Positions 1-8,964 of a DNA stretch of 64,000 nt are shown here, in pieces. The position numbers and the translations under genes were made by a program. The DNA lies in the NCBI GenBank assembly GCA_021825925.1, contig JAKAFP010000001.1:310001-374000 (forward strand), written 5' to 3'. Below the pieces are notes generated by a model. The model did not search any database and had not been told where the DNA came from. It saw only the letters and a list, made by a program, of their open reading frames with translations. Position 1 is the stretch's first letter; each line of letters begins with the position of its first letter. The stretch comes from Chloroflexota bacterium. GTDB lineage: Bacteria; Chloroflexota; Anaerolineae; Anaerolineales; Anaerolineaceae.

Positions 1-360
1 TGCGGATATTTCGGTGTCGTTCCTCAATCCTTTTCAACCGAGTGGAAGTTGAAAGAAAAAGTGTTGGCCATTGTGGATGACAACGCCACGGCAATTGATG
101 CCAGGTTCCCCACCGGAAAAATAACCCTGGTGAAATTGATGCCGCCTTTTACCCGCTGGTCCATCGTGGAAGGTGAATTACCCAAGTATGCTCAATTTGA
201 GAATTCCCATTGTTTGAATGGAGCTGTCATCCGAGTGCCCGATGGCAAGAAGTTGGTAGACGATCTGGTTTCACATCACTACATCATTACCACTGGCCAC
301 AATCTTAACGATCTTGAGATGGTCTCGAAGGTATTTGAATTGGAATGCGTCAAGATTTAA
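1..360 (+). CDS. L-fucose isomerase-like protein, C-terminal part (cut by window start)
   Basis: The reading frame is open from the first base and ends with TAA at 358-360, so this is the last ~119 residues of a longer gene. A TTG at 49 could look like a start, but nothing resembling a ribosome site precedes it. The segment around residues 90-118 (VIRVPDGKKLVDDLV, then SHHYIITTGHN) resembles the C-terminal domain of L-fucose/L-arabinose isomerase-like proteins, where a His-His-Tyr stretch closes the active site. Those enzymes interconvert aldoses and ketoses in the cytoplasm. The next genes (ketose 3-epimerase, sugar ABC transporter) fit a sugar isomerase. The assignment rests on a short fragment and is tentative. 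Confidence 0.55.
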   Translation, partial: CGYFGVVPQSFSTEWKLKEKVLAIVDDNATAIDARFPTGKITLVKLMPPFTRWSIVEGELPKYAQFENSHCLNGAVIRVPDGKKLVDDLVSHHYIITTGHNLNDLEMVSKVFELECVKI

Positions 361-659
361 TGATTTGAACTGTTAATCAGAGCCAATATTTAACACAAAA
401 AATGTAAAAGTTTTGACTGAAAAAGACAAAAGATTAAGTCTTAAGCGCAAAACATATTGACTTTAAAATGTGGCTCGTTATAATGCAATGTAATGATGTA
501 ATTACCTGTCACTTCTTCGGACCAACTGTCCGGTTAAACAATTGAATAATAAAGAAAAAAGAACCAGCCTTAAGCAATTTGTTGCTTATGGGTATCCTTA
601 AGTTTTGTTTTTTGCTTTTTGACAATAAATATTTGCCATAAAAGAGAGACAGATCATTA
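361..659 (+). promoter_or_regulatory. Leader and promoter region of the ROK1/sugar operon
   Basis: A promoter reads TTGACT at 457-462 and TATAAT at 479-484 with a 16-bp spacer. Just downstream, GTAAT (490-494) and ATTAC (501-505) form a small inverted repeat, a plausible operator for the ROK protein encoded at 660. The predicted leader is ~170 bases. It contains a 7-bp hairpin (571-577 pairing with 582-588) followed after ~14 bases by a T-rich stretch at 602-617, which could act as an attenuator or a weak terminator. No coding frame of note lies here. Confidence 0.5.
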
Positions 660-1967
660 ATGGTTAACGGTCAAAAAAGATTGCCGAAGAAGATACGGAC
701 CTTTACGTCCCTTGATATGCCGGAATGGTTATATCAAGCTGAGTCTTTACCTAATAGACAATTCATCACCGATTCTGAAAAAGAGATCATTGACCTGATT
801 CGCAAGTATCGCGAATTCTCGAAGGCTGATTTATCCAATTCCACCGTTTTTTCACGGTCAAAAATTACTGGCTGTATAGATTCTCTTTTAGCCAAAAAGA
901 TCATCGTGTCAAATCAAAGCAAGGAATACACCGGCGGCAGACACTCCAAAACCTACAGCCTGAATGGAAAACTCGGATTGGTGGTGGGTGTGGATATCGG
1001 TGCGACCAGCATTGATATTGGCATTTCTGATTTTTCAGGAAAACTGCTTCATCGTTATGGTGAAACTGCGTTGGTAAAGAACGGCCCCATCAAGGTGTTG
1101 GGCAGGGTCTGTTCACTCATTGAAAAAATGCTTCAAGATAATCATTTGAATGCTGCCGATCTACACGGCATTGGCATTGGAGTGCCAGGCCCGGTTGATT
1201 TTTCAGCGGGCACGCTTGTTTCGCCTCCCATTATGCCTGGCTGGGATCGTTATCCAATCATTCAAACAATCCAACAATGGTTCCCAACCGCAAATGTTGT
1301 CGTTGACAATGATGTAAATGTAATGGCTTTAGGTGAAACATATCAAGGGGCGGGCAGGGGAGTTGACAACCTGATTTTTATAAAAATCGGGACCGGCATT
1401 GGTGCAGGTATCTTATGCGAGGGAAATATCTACCGTGGAACCAATGGTTGTGCTGGTGACATCGGTCACATCGGCGTGAATAAATTTGGCCCAATGTGCC
1501 ACTGTGGCAATAAAGGCTGCCTTGAAGCCGTTGCAGCAGGACCTGCAATTGCCGAACGATGCTTGACCGCAGCTCAGGCTGGAAAAAGCCCCATTTTGCT
1601 AAAACTTTATGAAGAAAACGGACAAGTCCTCCGATCTGAGGATGTAGGCGCCGCAGCCCGTGAAGGTGACGCCTACGCCATTGAATCCATCCGTGAAAGT
1701 GGACAGGCCATTGGTGATGTTCTGGCAGGTTTGGTGAATTTCTTCAATCCTGGCATGGTGGTGATCGGTGGCGGTGTGGCCAACCTCGGTAACTTATTCC
1801 TTTCTTCCATTCGACAGGCTGTGCTTAACCGTTCCTTACCTTTGGCAACAAAAGATCTTCATATTGTTTTTTCAGATATCGGACCTGATGCTGGTGTCAT
1901 CGGGGCGATCAATTTGGCCATGGATTACATGTTTACTCAAGTCTCAAGTAGTAACGATAAAGAATAG
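660..1967 (+). CDS. ROK family transcriptional regulator / sugar kinase-like protein (ROK1)
   Basis: This 435-residue protein has an N-terminal winged helix-turn-helix (about residues 36-86) joined to a full ROK sugar-kinase fold. The phosphate-binding segment GVDIGATSIDIGISD (110-124), the DNDVN sugar-binding segment (216-220), GTGIGAG (244-250) and the zinc motif CHCGNKGCLE (280-289) are all present, so ligand binding and even kinase activity are possible. ROK repressors of the NagC/Mlc/XylR type bind sugars or sugar phosphates to release DNA. As first gene of a sugar uptake and isomerase operon it most likely controls that operon. The start ATG follows a GAGAG-type ribosome site. The ligand is not evident from sequence. 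Confidence 0.9.
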   Translation: MVNGQKRLPKKIRTFTSLDMPEWLYQAESLPNRQFITDSEKEIIDLIRKYREFSKADLSNSTVFSRSKITGCIDSLLAKKIIVSNQSKEYTGGRHSKTYSLNGKLGLVVGVDIGATSIDIGISDFSGKLLHRYGETALVKNGPIKVLGRVCSLIEKMLQDNHLNAADLHGIGIGVPGPVDFSAGTLVSPPIMPGWDRYPIIQTIQQWFPTANVVVDNDVNVMALGETYQGAGRGVDNLIFIKIGTGIGAGILCEGNIYRGTNGCAGDIGHIGVNKFGPMCHCGNKGCLEAVAAGPAIAERCLTAAQAGKSPILLKLYEENGQVLRSEDVGAAAREGDAYAIESIRESGQAIGDVLAGLVNFFNPGMVVIGGGVANLGNLFLSSIRQAVLNRSLPLATKDLHIVFSDIGPDAGVIGAINLAMDYMFTQVSSSNDKE

Positions 1968-1980
1968 GCGAGGAGTTCGA

Positions 1981-2829
1981 ATGAAATTTGGAGTAAATAG
2001 TTTTGTCTGGGTTTCGCCTTGCACAACAGATGCGATCAAGGAACTCGCACCCAAAGTAAAAGCCATGGGTTACGACGTCTTTGAGATTTCGATTGAAAAC
2101 CCGGCGCTGATTGATATTCAAGTCGCAAAACAAATCCTTGATCAAAATGGCCTGCAATGCGTCATTTGCGGCGCCTTTGGACCTGAACGGAATATTTGCA
2201 GCAGTGATCCGAAAATTCGTGAAAATGCAAAATCATACATTCGATGGATGATTGATGCCGCTCACGAAATTGGTGCTTCAGTGGTTAGCGGCCCCATGTA
2301 TTCATCCGTGGGTAAAGATCATTACGAGTCTGTTGATGACCGAAAGGCAGAATGGAATTTAGCCGTGGCAGGGATAGCTGAAATGGCTGATTATGCCGCA
2401 CCTAAAAATGTCAAACTCGCTTTTGAGCCATTGAATCGCTTTGAAACGGACATGATCAACGTGGTTTCACAAGGTTTGAAATTCATCAATGATGTTGATC
2501 GCAAGAATGTAGGTTTCCATCTCGACACCTTCCATATGCATCTGGAAGAAAAAGACAGTGCAAAAGCCATTGAAATGGCCGGTGACCGTATCTTCCACTT
2601 CCATGCCTGTGAAAACGATCGTGGAATTCCGGGAACCGGACAAGTACGTTGGCCGGAAATTGCCAAAGCCTTGAAAGCAACGAAATATGATGGTCCAGTC
2701 GTGATCGAATCCTTTACTTCACAGGTAAAAGAAATAGCCCGTGCTGTCTGCATCTGGAGAGAGATTGCCCCGAGTCAGGACGCGATTGCATCCCAAGGTT
2801 TGGCTTTCTTAAAGAAATTATTTGCTTGA
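1981..2829 (+). CDS. D-tagatose/D-psicose 3-epimerase-like TIM-barrel enzyme
   Basis: The 282-residue product matches the ketose 3-epimerase branch of the xylose-isomerase-like TIM barrels. The four metal ligands of that family fit Glu149 (FEPLNRFE), Asp182 (LDTFHMH), His208 (FHFHAC) and Glu243 (VIESF). These enzymes invert C3 of free ketohexoses such as fructose, tagatose or L-ketoses. The ATG at 1981 sits 13 bases after the ROK1 stop and follows GAGGAG; the frame stays open further upstream inside the ROK1 gene, but no start there has a ribosome site. Being co-transcribed with a monosaccharide ABC transporter, it probably acts on the imported sugar. The exact substrate cannot be read from sequence. 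Confidence 0.82.
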   Translation: MKFGVNSFVWVSPCTTDAIKELAPKVKAMGYDVFEISIENPALIDIQVAKQILDQNGLQCVICGAFGPERNICSSDPKIRENAKSYIRWMIDAAHEIGASVVSGPMYSSVGKDHYESVDDRKAEWNLAVAGIAEMADYAAPKNVKLAFEPLNRFETDMINVVSQGLKFINDVDRKNVGFHLDTFHMHLEEKDSAKAIEMAGDRIFHFHACENDRGIPGTGQVRWPEIAKALKATKYDGPVVIESFTSQVKEIARAVCIWREIAPSQDAIASQGLAFLKKLFA

Positions 2830-2854
2830 TTGATTTTTATAAAACGAGGTTGAT

Positions 2855-4441
2855 ATGACAGAAGCACAGATTGCAAAAATAGAAGAAACCCTTTCACAGG
2901 CAGAGCCTTTACTGGAAGTACGCAATATCACCAAAAAATTTCCCGGGGTTTTAGCCTTAAATGATGTTTCTCTGAAGCTTATGCCGGGAGAGGTTCACGC
3001 TATTGTTGGCGAAAATGGTGCCGGAAAATCCACCTTGATGAAGATCATGGCAGGTGCTTATATCCCTGATTCCGGAACGATCTTGTTGAACGGTAAGACC
3101 ACCAGCTTCTCCCATCCGAAAGAAGCCCAATTGAAGGGTGTGAGCATCATCTACCAGGAGTTTAACCTGCTGCCAGAAAGAACCGTGGCACAAAATATCT
3201 TCCTGGGCAGGGAACCTGGAAAATTCGGTTACGTCAACGTGGCAGAAATGAACCGCAGAGCGGTTTCAGTCTTGAAGGAAGTTGAAGCAGATCAAATCAT
3301 CAGCCCCACCGCCATGTGTTCAACCCTTTCAGTTGCTGAGCAGCAGCTCGTTGAAATTGCCAAGGCAATTTCATTTGACTCGAAAGTGTTGATCATGGAT
3401 GAACCGACCGCGTCTTTAACCTCGGTGGAGGTGCAAATCTTGACCGATTTGATCAAGAAACTAAAAGCGCGCGGTATGTCCATCGTCTTTATTTCTCATC
3501 GTTTGATCGAGGTTTTTGATATCGCTGATGTAATCACAGTCCTTAAAGACGGTGAACTTGTGGGTACGGTAAAAGCCAGCGAAGTGACCTCTCAAGATAT
3601 CGTTCGCATGATGGTCGGTCGTTTATTGGATCATTACTTTCCCCCCCTTGGTACACCTGAGGAATTTGGTGATGTGGTCTTAAAAGTAACTAATGCCAGC
3701 AACGATTTTCTAAAAGATATCAGTTTCGAACTTCGTAAAGGTGAAGTCCTGTGCGTAGCTGGGTTGCAAGGTTCCGGTCGAACCGAACTCGCCCAGGCAT
3801 TATTTGGTGTGGTTCCCTTCAAAACTGGAACCATTGAAGTCTCTGGAAAAGTTCAATCCATTAAGAGCCCTCAAGATGCGATCAAATTAAAAATGGGCTT
3901 TGTCACCGAAGATCGTAAAGCAGAAGGCATTCTTCCAAAACAGCAAATCAGAGACAATGTGCTTCTGACGGTACGGTCCATTCAACCCCTATTGGGGATG
4001 ATCTTCTCAGATGGAATCCGCAGTTCAAAAACCCTGGTTCCTACGCTGGCGAAGAAAGTGGATCTAAGCGCCACTTCTTTTGATCGTGAAGCCCAATATC
4101 TGAGTGGCGGCAACCAACAAAAGGTCGTGCTCTCAAAATGGCTTTCCACCAAGGCAAATATCTTTATCTTTGATGAACCCACACGCGGTATTGATGTTGA
4201 AGCCAAGGCCAGTATTCACGACATGATCCGTTCGTTAACCAAAGAGGGCATCGCAGCATTGATGATCTCTTCAGAACTCCCTGAGGTTCTTGGCATGAGT
4301 GACCGAATTCTGGTTATGCGTGATGGACGCATTGCGGGTGAACTTCCAGCCAGATCAACTGAGCAAGACATTATGCTGGTTGCGACCGGGCACGCCAAAA
4401 AGCAGGGAAATGAAACTCAAGCACCAAAGGGAAAGGAATAA
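2855..4441 (+). CDS. Monosaccharide ABC transporter ATP-binding protein (RbsA/MglA type)
   Basis: This 528-residue tandem ATPase has two nucleotide-binding domains. The first has Walker A GENGAGKST, a signature reading LSVAEQQ in place of LSGGQ, and Walker B VLIMDEPTAS. The second has the degenerate Walker A GLQGSGRTE typical of this family, with LSGGNQQ and IFIFDEPTRGIDV. It would power the two permeases encoded immediately downstream. The start ATG follows GAGG. The stop overlaps the spacer to the next gene by almost nothing (TAA at 4439-4441, next ATG at 4443), so translation is probably coupled. A short Lys/Gln-rich C-terminal tail follows the second domain. Confidence 0.95.
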   Translation: MTEAQIAKIEETLSQAEPLLEVRNITKKFPGVLALNDVSLKLMPGEVHAIVGENGAGKSTLMKIMAGAYIPDSGTILLNGKTTSFSHPKEAQLKGVSIIYQEFNLLPERTVAQNIFLGREPGKFGYVNVAEMNRRAVSVLKEVEADQIISPTAMCSTLSVAEQQLVEIAKAISFDSKVLIMDEPTASLTSVEVQILTDLIKKLKARGMSIVFISHRLIEVFDIADVITVLKDGELVGTVKASEVTSQDIVRMMVGRLLDHYFPPLGTPEEFGDVVLKVTNASNDFLKDISFELRKGEVLCVAGLQGSGRTELAQALFGVVPFKTGTIEVSGKVQSIKSPQDAIKLKMGFVTEDRKAEGILPKQQIRDNVLLTVRSIQPLLGMIFSDGIRSSKTLVPTLAKKVDLSATSFDREAQYLSGGNQQKVVLSKWLSTKANIFIFDEPTRGIDVEAKASIHDMIRSLTKEGIAALMISSELPEVLGMSDRILVMRDGRIAGELPARSTEQDIMLVATGHAKKQGNETQAPKGKE

Positions 4442-4442
4442 T

Positions 4443-5438
4443 ATGTCAACATCAACAGTCTCTGTGTCCTGGTTCAAAAAGCTAACTCGGACCATAAAAA
4501 TTCCGCCTGTTTATTTTTTCCTTATTGTTGTTTTTCTTGTCAGCGGAATCTTGGATCAGCTCTTTTCTGATGGACAGATCTTTACCAACCCGAGCATCAT
4601 GCTCAATATCGTGGTTCGATCTGTGGCATTGGGTATTGTGGCCATTGGGCAGACGTTGGTTCTAATTGGGGCTTCAATTGATCTTTCTGTCGTATTCACG
4701 ATCAGCATTACGGCAGTCATGTGCTCATACATCATGCAAGGAAATACAGCCAATGTACCAGCCGCTATTGCTGGTGTCCTTGTGATCGGCGCTGCAATTG
4801 GTTTGACGAATGGTTTGATCATTACCAAACTACGTGTAAATCCTTTTATTGCAACGCTTGGCACCAGTTTGATCATCAAAGGCATTATTAATGCGACATT
4901 CTCAAACTATACGGGAAGTGTGCCGAAAGAGTTTGAATTCTTTGGCTATGGCATGGTTGGGCCGATTCCGGTATCCATCCTGATCTTGCTTCTCGTGGTT
5001 TTTGCGGGCTGGTTTCTTTTGGCTCGCACGAAATTTGGTTCTCATTTATATGGTGTTGGCGGGAATGCTGAAGTTGCACGTCTCTCTGGCGTTCGTACAG
5101 ATGGTGTATTGATCATCGCACACGTCTTATGCAGTTTGAGCGCCGTCTTGTCAGGTCTTTTCCTGGTCAGTTTGATGCGATCCGGCGCTCCCTGGGTTGG
5201 CCCTAACGGTTTTTACGATCTTAACTCAATTGCAACAGCCGTTATTGGCGGAACTGCACTTTCAGGTGGAAAAGGTGGAGTTTGGGGTACCCTGGCCGGT
5301 GTTTTGATATTTGGTGTCTTAAGTACAGCTTTCAATCAGCTAGGTGTGAACCCATATTTGAAAATCGTTTTTCAGGGGTTAATCATCGTTCTTGCTGTGG
5401 CAAGCTACACTATCCGCTCGAAAAAAGAAGCGGCATAA
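4443..5438 (+). CDS. Monosaccharide ABC transporter permease (RbsC type), first of two
   Basis: The 331-residue membrane protein has the BPD_transp_2 layout of ribose/galactose permeases: about eight to ten hydrophobic segments, a GASIDLSV motif near the end of the third segment, NPFIATLGTS, and the late GGTALSGGKGG loop that contacts the ATPase. The ATG at 4443 is chosen because AAAGGAA precedes it; a TTG far upstream lies inside the ATPase gene. It likely pairs with the permease at 5451 as a heterodimer, an arrangement found in several sugar transporters of this class. Confidence 0.93.
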   Translation: MSTSTVSVSWFKKLTRTIKIPPVYFFLIVVFLVSGILDQLFSDGQIFTNPSIMLNIVVRSVALGIVAIGQTLVLIGASIDLSVVFTISITAVMCSYIMQGNTANVPAAIAGVLVIGAAIGLTNGLIITKLRVNPFIATLGTSLIIKGIINATFSNYTGSVPKEFEFFGYGMVGPIPVSILILLLVVFAGWFLLARTKFGSHLYGVGGNAEVARLSGVRTDGVLIIAHVLCSLSAVLSGLFLVSLMRSGAPWVGPNGFYDLNSIATAVIGGTALSGGKGGVWGTLAGVLIFGVLSTAFNQLGVNPYLKIVFQGLIIVLAVASYTIRSKKEAA

Positions 5439-5450
5439 GGAGTGGATCAC

Positions 5451-6458
5451 ATGACAACCTCGACTGTTACCTCTCAAGCAAGTTCTTCAAATTTTTTCCG
5501 AAAACTGTGGTCTTTGATTAAGAAGATACCACCGGTATATCCAATCTTCTTTGCCATCTTTATTACCTTGGGTTTCTTAAACCCGAGAGGTTATCAAACC
5601 ATGAATGGCATTATGACCTATTTCCGTCCTGCTTCGCCCCTTGCTGTCTTGGCAATTGGTGAAATGGTGGTGCTGGCTATGGGCGGGTTTGATCTTTCCA
5701 TCGGAGCGCTCGTAACCTTCTGCGTTCTGGTTAGCTCAAAGGTGCTGGCCAATAATCCCGCCAACGCACTTCCTGATATTTTGATGTTGATCGGTGTCGC
5801 AATAATCGTGGGCGTGATCAACGGCACCTTGGTAAGCTTTTTCCGGGTTCCTTCCTTCATCGCCACTCTTGGCACCATGTTGATCGTTCGAGGCGCAGCA
5901 TTGTATTACGTTGGTGGCGCTCCTCAAGGCTATCTTACTGATAACTGGCGAGCCTTTGGGCGTAACTACATCATGGATGTTCCGTTCTTCGTCAGAATCC
6001 CTTATGCGTTGATCATCTTGATCATACTTGCCGCGATAGCTTATTTTCTCTTTCACCGAACTAATTTTGGCAAACAGATCATCGCCATCGGAGATAATTC
6101 ACGTGCATCTCACCTTTCTGGCGTTCGTGTCAAACTTGTGCGTGTCTTGGGTTTTGTTTTTTGCAGTGTGATGGCTGTTCTTGGTGGAATCATGATCGGT
6201 GGTTATGGTGGTGTTAACGTCACGATTGGTGAGGGGTTGGAAATGCAGGCAATTGCGGCTTGTGTTATCGGTGGTGTGTTATTGGGCGGCGGCAAAGGTA
6301 ATGTCATTAATGTAATTTTTGGCGCTTTTACCTTGCAAGCTATCGTAAACCTGTTGAATCAACTTGGTTTACCAAAGCCTTATACAGATGCAGTTCAGGG
6401 GTTGATCATAATTGGAGTTGTCGCTTATGCAGCATTAAGCACGCGAAAGAAACGATAG
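5451..6458 (+). CDS. Monosaccharide ABC transporter permease (RbsC type), second of two
   Basis: The 335-residue protein is a paralogue of the preceding permease, with FDLSIGALV, PSFIATLGTM and GGVLLGGGKGN marking the same family. The ATG at 5451 follows AAGGAG at 5437-5442, 12 bases after the upstream stop; an in-frame GTG at 5442 overlaps that ribosome site and is less likely. The two permeases and the ATPase form one transcription unit, but the binding protein comes only after a 158-base gap. Confidence 0.93.
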   Translation: MTTSTVTSQASSSNFFRKLWSLIKKIPPVYPIFFAIFITLGFLNPRGYQTMNGIMTYFRPASPLAVLAIGEMVVLAMGGFDLSIGALVTFCVLVSSKVLANNPANALPDILMLIGVAIIVGVINGTLVSFFRVPSFIATLGTMLIVRGAALYYVGGAPQGYLTDNWRAFGRNYIMDVPFFVRIPYALIILIILAAIAYFLFHRTNFGKQIIAIGDNSRASHLSGVRVKLVRVLGFVFCSVMAVLGGIMIGGYGGVNVTIGEGLEMQAIAACVIGGVLLGGGKGNVINVIFGAFTLQAIVNLLNQLGLPKPYTDAVQGLIIIGVVAYAALSTRKKR

Positions 6459-6616
6459 GATCTTCAAAATGGTTGTGTACTTGTGATCGATTAGAAGACC
6501 TGGCTGCAGAATCAACATTGAAGGAGGTGGTGTACTCAACAAGTCTTTGGTACGGAAAGTTGTTAATGGTACGAGTCTCACTAACCTAACATTTCTCACA
6601 TTGGAGGAGAAAACTA
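6459..6616 (+). promoter_or_regulatory. Gap before binding-protein gene, with an isolated ribosome-site-like element
   Basis: The 158 bases between the permease and the binding-protein gene contain a strong purine-rich element, TTGAAGGAGGTGGTG at 6518-6532, about 85 bases before the true start. A similar sequence (TTGAAGGGAGGTGGT at 50416-50430) sits 74 bases before the other ribose-type binding-protein gene. No clear promoter or terminator is visible. It may mark a leader peptide or an RNA element. Confidence 0.3.
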
Positions 6617-7948
6617 ATGAAAAAGAGTATTTTGGTAATAGTCTCGCTTCTTGTTAGTCTTTCCATGCTGCTGGCGGCCTGCGCCCCTGCAGCCACGGAA
6701 GCTCCCGCCGCCCCCGCGGCTACCGAAGCTGCCGCAGCTGCTACTGAAGCCCCTGCAGCCACCGAAGCTCCTGTTGTTGCTGCCAATCCTGGTCTGCAAA
6801 TGGATACCGCCAAGGTTGCCGCTCAATTCTTCACTGATGAAGATTATGCCAAATCAATGGAATTGATGACAGCTGCACCCCTTAATCCAAATGACCCGAT
6901 CTATTTGCAGTATCTTGTTGAGAACCCCACCGACATCTCTAAATATCCTCAATATGCAGAGTTTGCCGCCAAGAAGGCTCCTTACAATATCTGCTTCTCT
7001 AACGCTGGTGTTAACAATCCTTGGCGTGTCACTGGTTATGTAACCATGCGCGAAGAAGTTGAACAACTGCGTGCTGATGGTTTGGTCAAGAACTTCATCC
7101 ACCTCGACGCCCAGGGCGACGATGCCAAACAGATCGCTGACATCCAGGATATTATCAACACCCCCGGAAAATGCGACATCCTGATCGTTGCATCCAACAC
7201 CTCTGAAGCTTTGACCCCGATCGTTGAAAAGGCCTGCGAAGTTATGCCCGTGGTCCAATTCGATCGCTACGCTCAGACCGACTGCCCAGTCATCTCTGAA
7301 CGTCCCATTGGTGGATATGCCTTCGGTATCACTGGTGCCCAGAAGGTCGTTGATGATCTCGGACCTGCCGGTGGTAACGTTCTAGCCTTCCGTATTCTGC
7401 CTGGTGTTGACGTCCTCGAACAACGTTGGGGTGCAGCCCGCAAGATTTTTGAAGCCAATCCTCAGATCAACGTCATTGGTGTTGAATTCGTTGCCTACGA
7501 TTCCTTCAAAGCCTCCACGGTTGTTTCCGATTACCTGGCCAAATACGGCACCATTGATGCAGTCTGGATGGATGCTGGTGGTACCGCTGTGACCATTCTT
7601 GAAGCCTTCAAGGATGCCGGCGCTCCTGATCCCAAGGTAATGGTTGGCGAAGACCAACAAGACTTCTTGGAATACTGGAAAGCCAATAACATCAATGGTA
7701 TCGCCCCCACCTTCCCGACATTCCAATGGCGTACAGCAGTTGTTGCTTCTGTGATGTTCTTGCAGGGCAAGACTGTTCAACATAACTGGGTTCTTCCCCA
7801 GCCCTCCGTTACAGCCGAAAATCTCGACAAATACGTTGGTTCTGGAATGCCCCCACTGTATTATGTTATGAGCAGTGCAGAAGACATGACCAACTGGCCA
7901 ACCGCTTGGAAAGCTCTTGACATCAATGCCTACAAGGATGTTCCATAA
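6617..7948 (+). CDS. Sugar ABC transporter substrate-binding lipoprotein (RbsB-like)
   Basis: A signal peptide with lipobox LAAC (Cys22) is followed by an Ala/Thr/Glu/Pro-rich linker to about residue 55 and a periplasmic-binding-protein type 1 domain. Phrases such as ICFSNAGVNNPWRVT and DILIVASNTSEALTPIVEKA mark the two ends of the sugar-binding cleft in this family. At 443 residues it is longer than classical RbsB (~300), partly because of the linker. It would be anchored outside the membrane and feed the permeases at 4443-6458. GGAGGAG precedes the ATG. A strong hairpin follows the stop by 33 bases. Confidence 0.92.
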   Translation: MKKSILVIVSLLVSLSMLLAACAPAATEAPAAPAATEAAAAATEAPAATEAPVVAANPGLQMDTAKVAAQFFTDEDYAKSMELMTAAPLNPNDPIYLQYLVENPTDISKYPQYAEFAAKKAPYNICFSNAGVNNPWRVTGYVTMREEVEQLRADGLVKNFIHLDAQGDDAKQIADIQDIINTPGKCDILIVASNTSEALTPIVEKACEVMPVVQFDRYAQTDCPVISERPIGGYAFGITGAQKVVDDLGPAGGNVLAFRILPGVDVLEQRWGAARKIFEANPQINVIGVEFVAYDSFKASTVVSDYLAKYGTIDAVWMDAGGTAVTILEAFKDAGAPDPKVMVGEDQQDFLEYWKANNINGIAPTFPTFQWRTAVVASVMFLQGKTVQHNWVLPQPSVTAENLDKYVGSGMPPLYYVMSSAEDMTNWPTAWKALDINAYKDVP

Positions 7949-7981
7949 TTCGTTGTAGCAAGCATGACTAGTAAGTAGATT

Positions 7982-8012
7982 TTGAGCCCGCCTGATTTTC
8001 GGGCGGGCTCAA
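7982..8012. terminator. Hairpin after sugar-binding-protein gene
   Basis: An 11-bp perfect stem (TTGAGCCCGCC at 7982-7992 with its complement at 8002-8012) and a 9-base loop lie between the binding-protein gene and the downstream epimerase genes. There is no T-tract, so it probably protects the upstream mRNA end or lowers downstream expression and does not fully terminate. Confidence 0.7.
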
Positions 8013-8052
8013 TTGAAAAATGAACAACTTCCATGAAAGGAGTTCGATATCC

Positions 8053-8925
8053 ATGATCGAGATCGGTTTTCATACAGACGCATTTAATAGTAGTTATTGG
8101 AATTTTGAGCAAGCGTTGCAATGGGCAGAAAAAAATGATGTACATTGGATCGAATGCGGAATGATTGATGGTGTGAGCTGGATCCATGGTCTTGGATACC
8201 AACCTCACGTCGCAATGTGGGAAGATCCCATGATGTGGCGTGAAAAAGCAGCCAAATACGGCTTGCGTTTCTCACAAATTGATGCTGCATTTCCAATGTC
8301 TTTACCTGAGGGAGCCTCATTAGGAGTCGAATATGTTTTGCGTACCATTCGCTGGGCTTACCTGGCTGGTTGCGACCATATTGACACAACGGATGATCGT
8401 TTTGCCCCCAAAGGTCTGACCAACGACCAAGCTCTTGATATGATGAAACGTTCTTACAGTCAGATCATCGAAGTAGCGGAACGTTACAAGATGATCATTG
8501 ATATCGAACCCCATGGTTTTTACACTACCAAACCCGAGTTCATGGAAAAAATGTTGTCCTTTGTGGATAGCGAATATCTGCGAATGAACATGGATACCGG
8601 TAATACCTTTATTGCTGGTCAGGATCCTGTTGCTTTCCTTCAAAAATTCAAACACAAGGTCAGTCATGTACATGTTAAAGACGTGAGCGATACGCTTGCC
8701 GCATCCTTGCGTGGTGAATTGACCGGTATTGCAGTCAGTCAATGCGCCATCGGTGATGGCGTTAATGGTGAAAACATTAAAAAATGCTTTGATATCCTTG
8801 TAGAAAACAAGTTTAATGGTGTCGTCAGCCTTGAATGTGAAGGTCAGGGTGGGCCAATGATCGAAAAAAGCCTGGCTTGGGTTCGTAAACTCGTGGAAGA
8901 CGCCAATAAACGTATGGCAGCCTGA
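8053..8925 (+). CDS. Sugar phosphate isomerase/epimerase, xylose isomerase-like TIM barrel (A)
   Basis: The 291-residue product is an AP-endonuclease-2/xylose-isomerase-like barrel. Candidate metal ligands are the Glu of DIEPHG, the Asp of MNMDTGNTF, the His of SHVHVKDV and the Glu of SLECEGQ, the usual E-D-H-E set. AAGGAG at 8037-8042 points to the ATG at 8053; an earlier ATG at 8020 has no ribosome site. It pairs with the similar gene at 8965 (39 bases downstream), and both share GDGV-containing loops, suggesting an ancient duplication. Members of this family isomerise, epimerise or dehydrate sugars and inosose. The substrate is unknown. Confidence 0.85.
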   Translation: MIEIGFHTDAFNSSYWNFEQALQWAEKNDVHWIECGMIDGVSWIHGLGYQPHVAMWEDPMMWREKAAKYGLRFSQIDAAFPMSLPEGASLGVEYVLRTIRWAYLAGCDHIDTTDDRFAPKGLTNDQALDMMKRSYSQIIEVAERYKMIIDIEPHGFYTTKPEFMEKMLSFVDSEYLRMNMDTGNTFIAGQDPVAFLQKFKHKVSHVHVKDVSDTLAASLRGELTGIAVSQCAIGDGVNGENIKKCFDILVENKFNGVVSLECEGQGGPMIEKSLAWVRKLVEDANKRMAA

Positions 8926-8964
8926 CCTGAAATAAAAAAATCTCAGTATCAAGGAGTTAATCGA

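Noticed and set aside
6660..6790. Repetitive Ala/Thr/Glu/Pro codons after the lipobox, also at 18790-18870 and 50570-50700
   Set aside because: These are normal linker sequences of Chloroflexota binding lipoproteins and not DNA repeats of mobile or CRISPR type.
8320..8952. 210-codon minus-strand frame opposite epimerase A
   Set aside because: No homology or ribosome site; the plus-strand gene has metal-site motifs and a good start.
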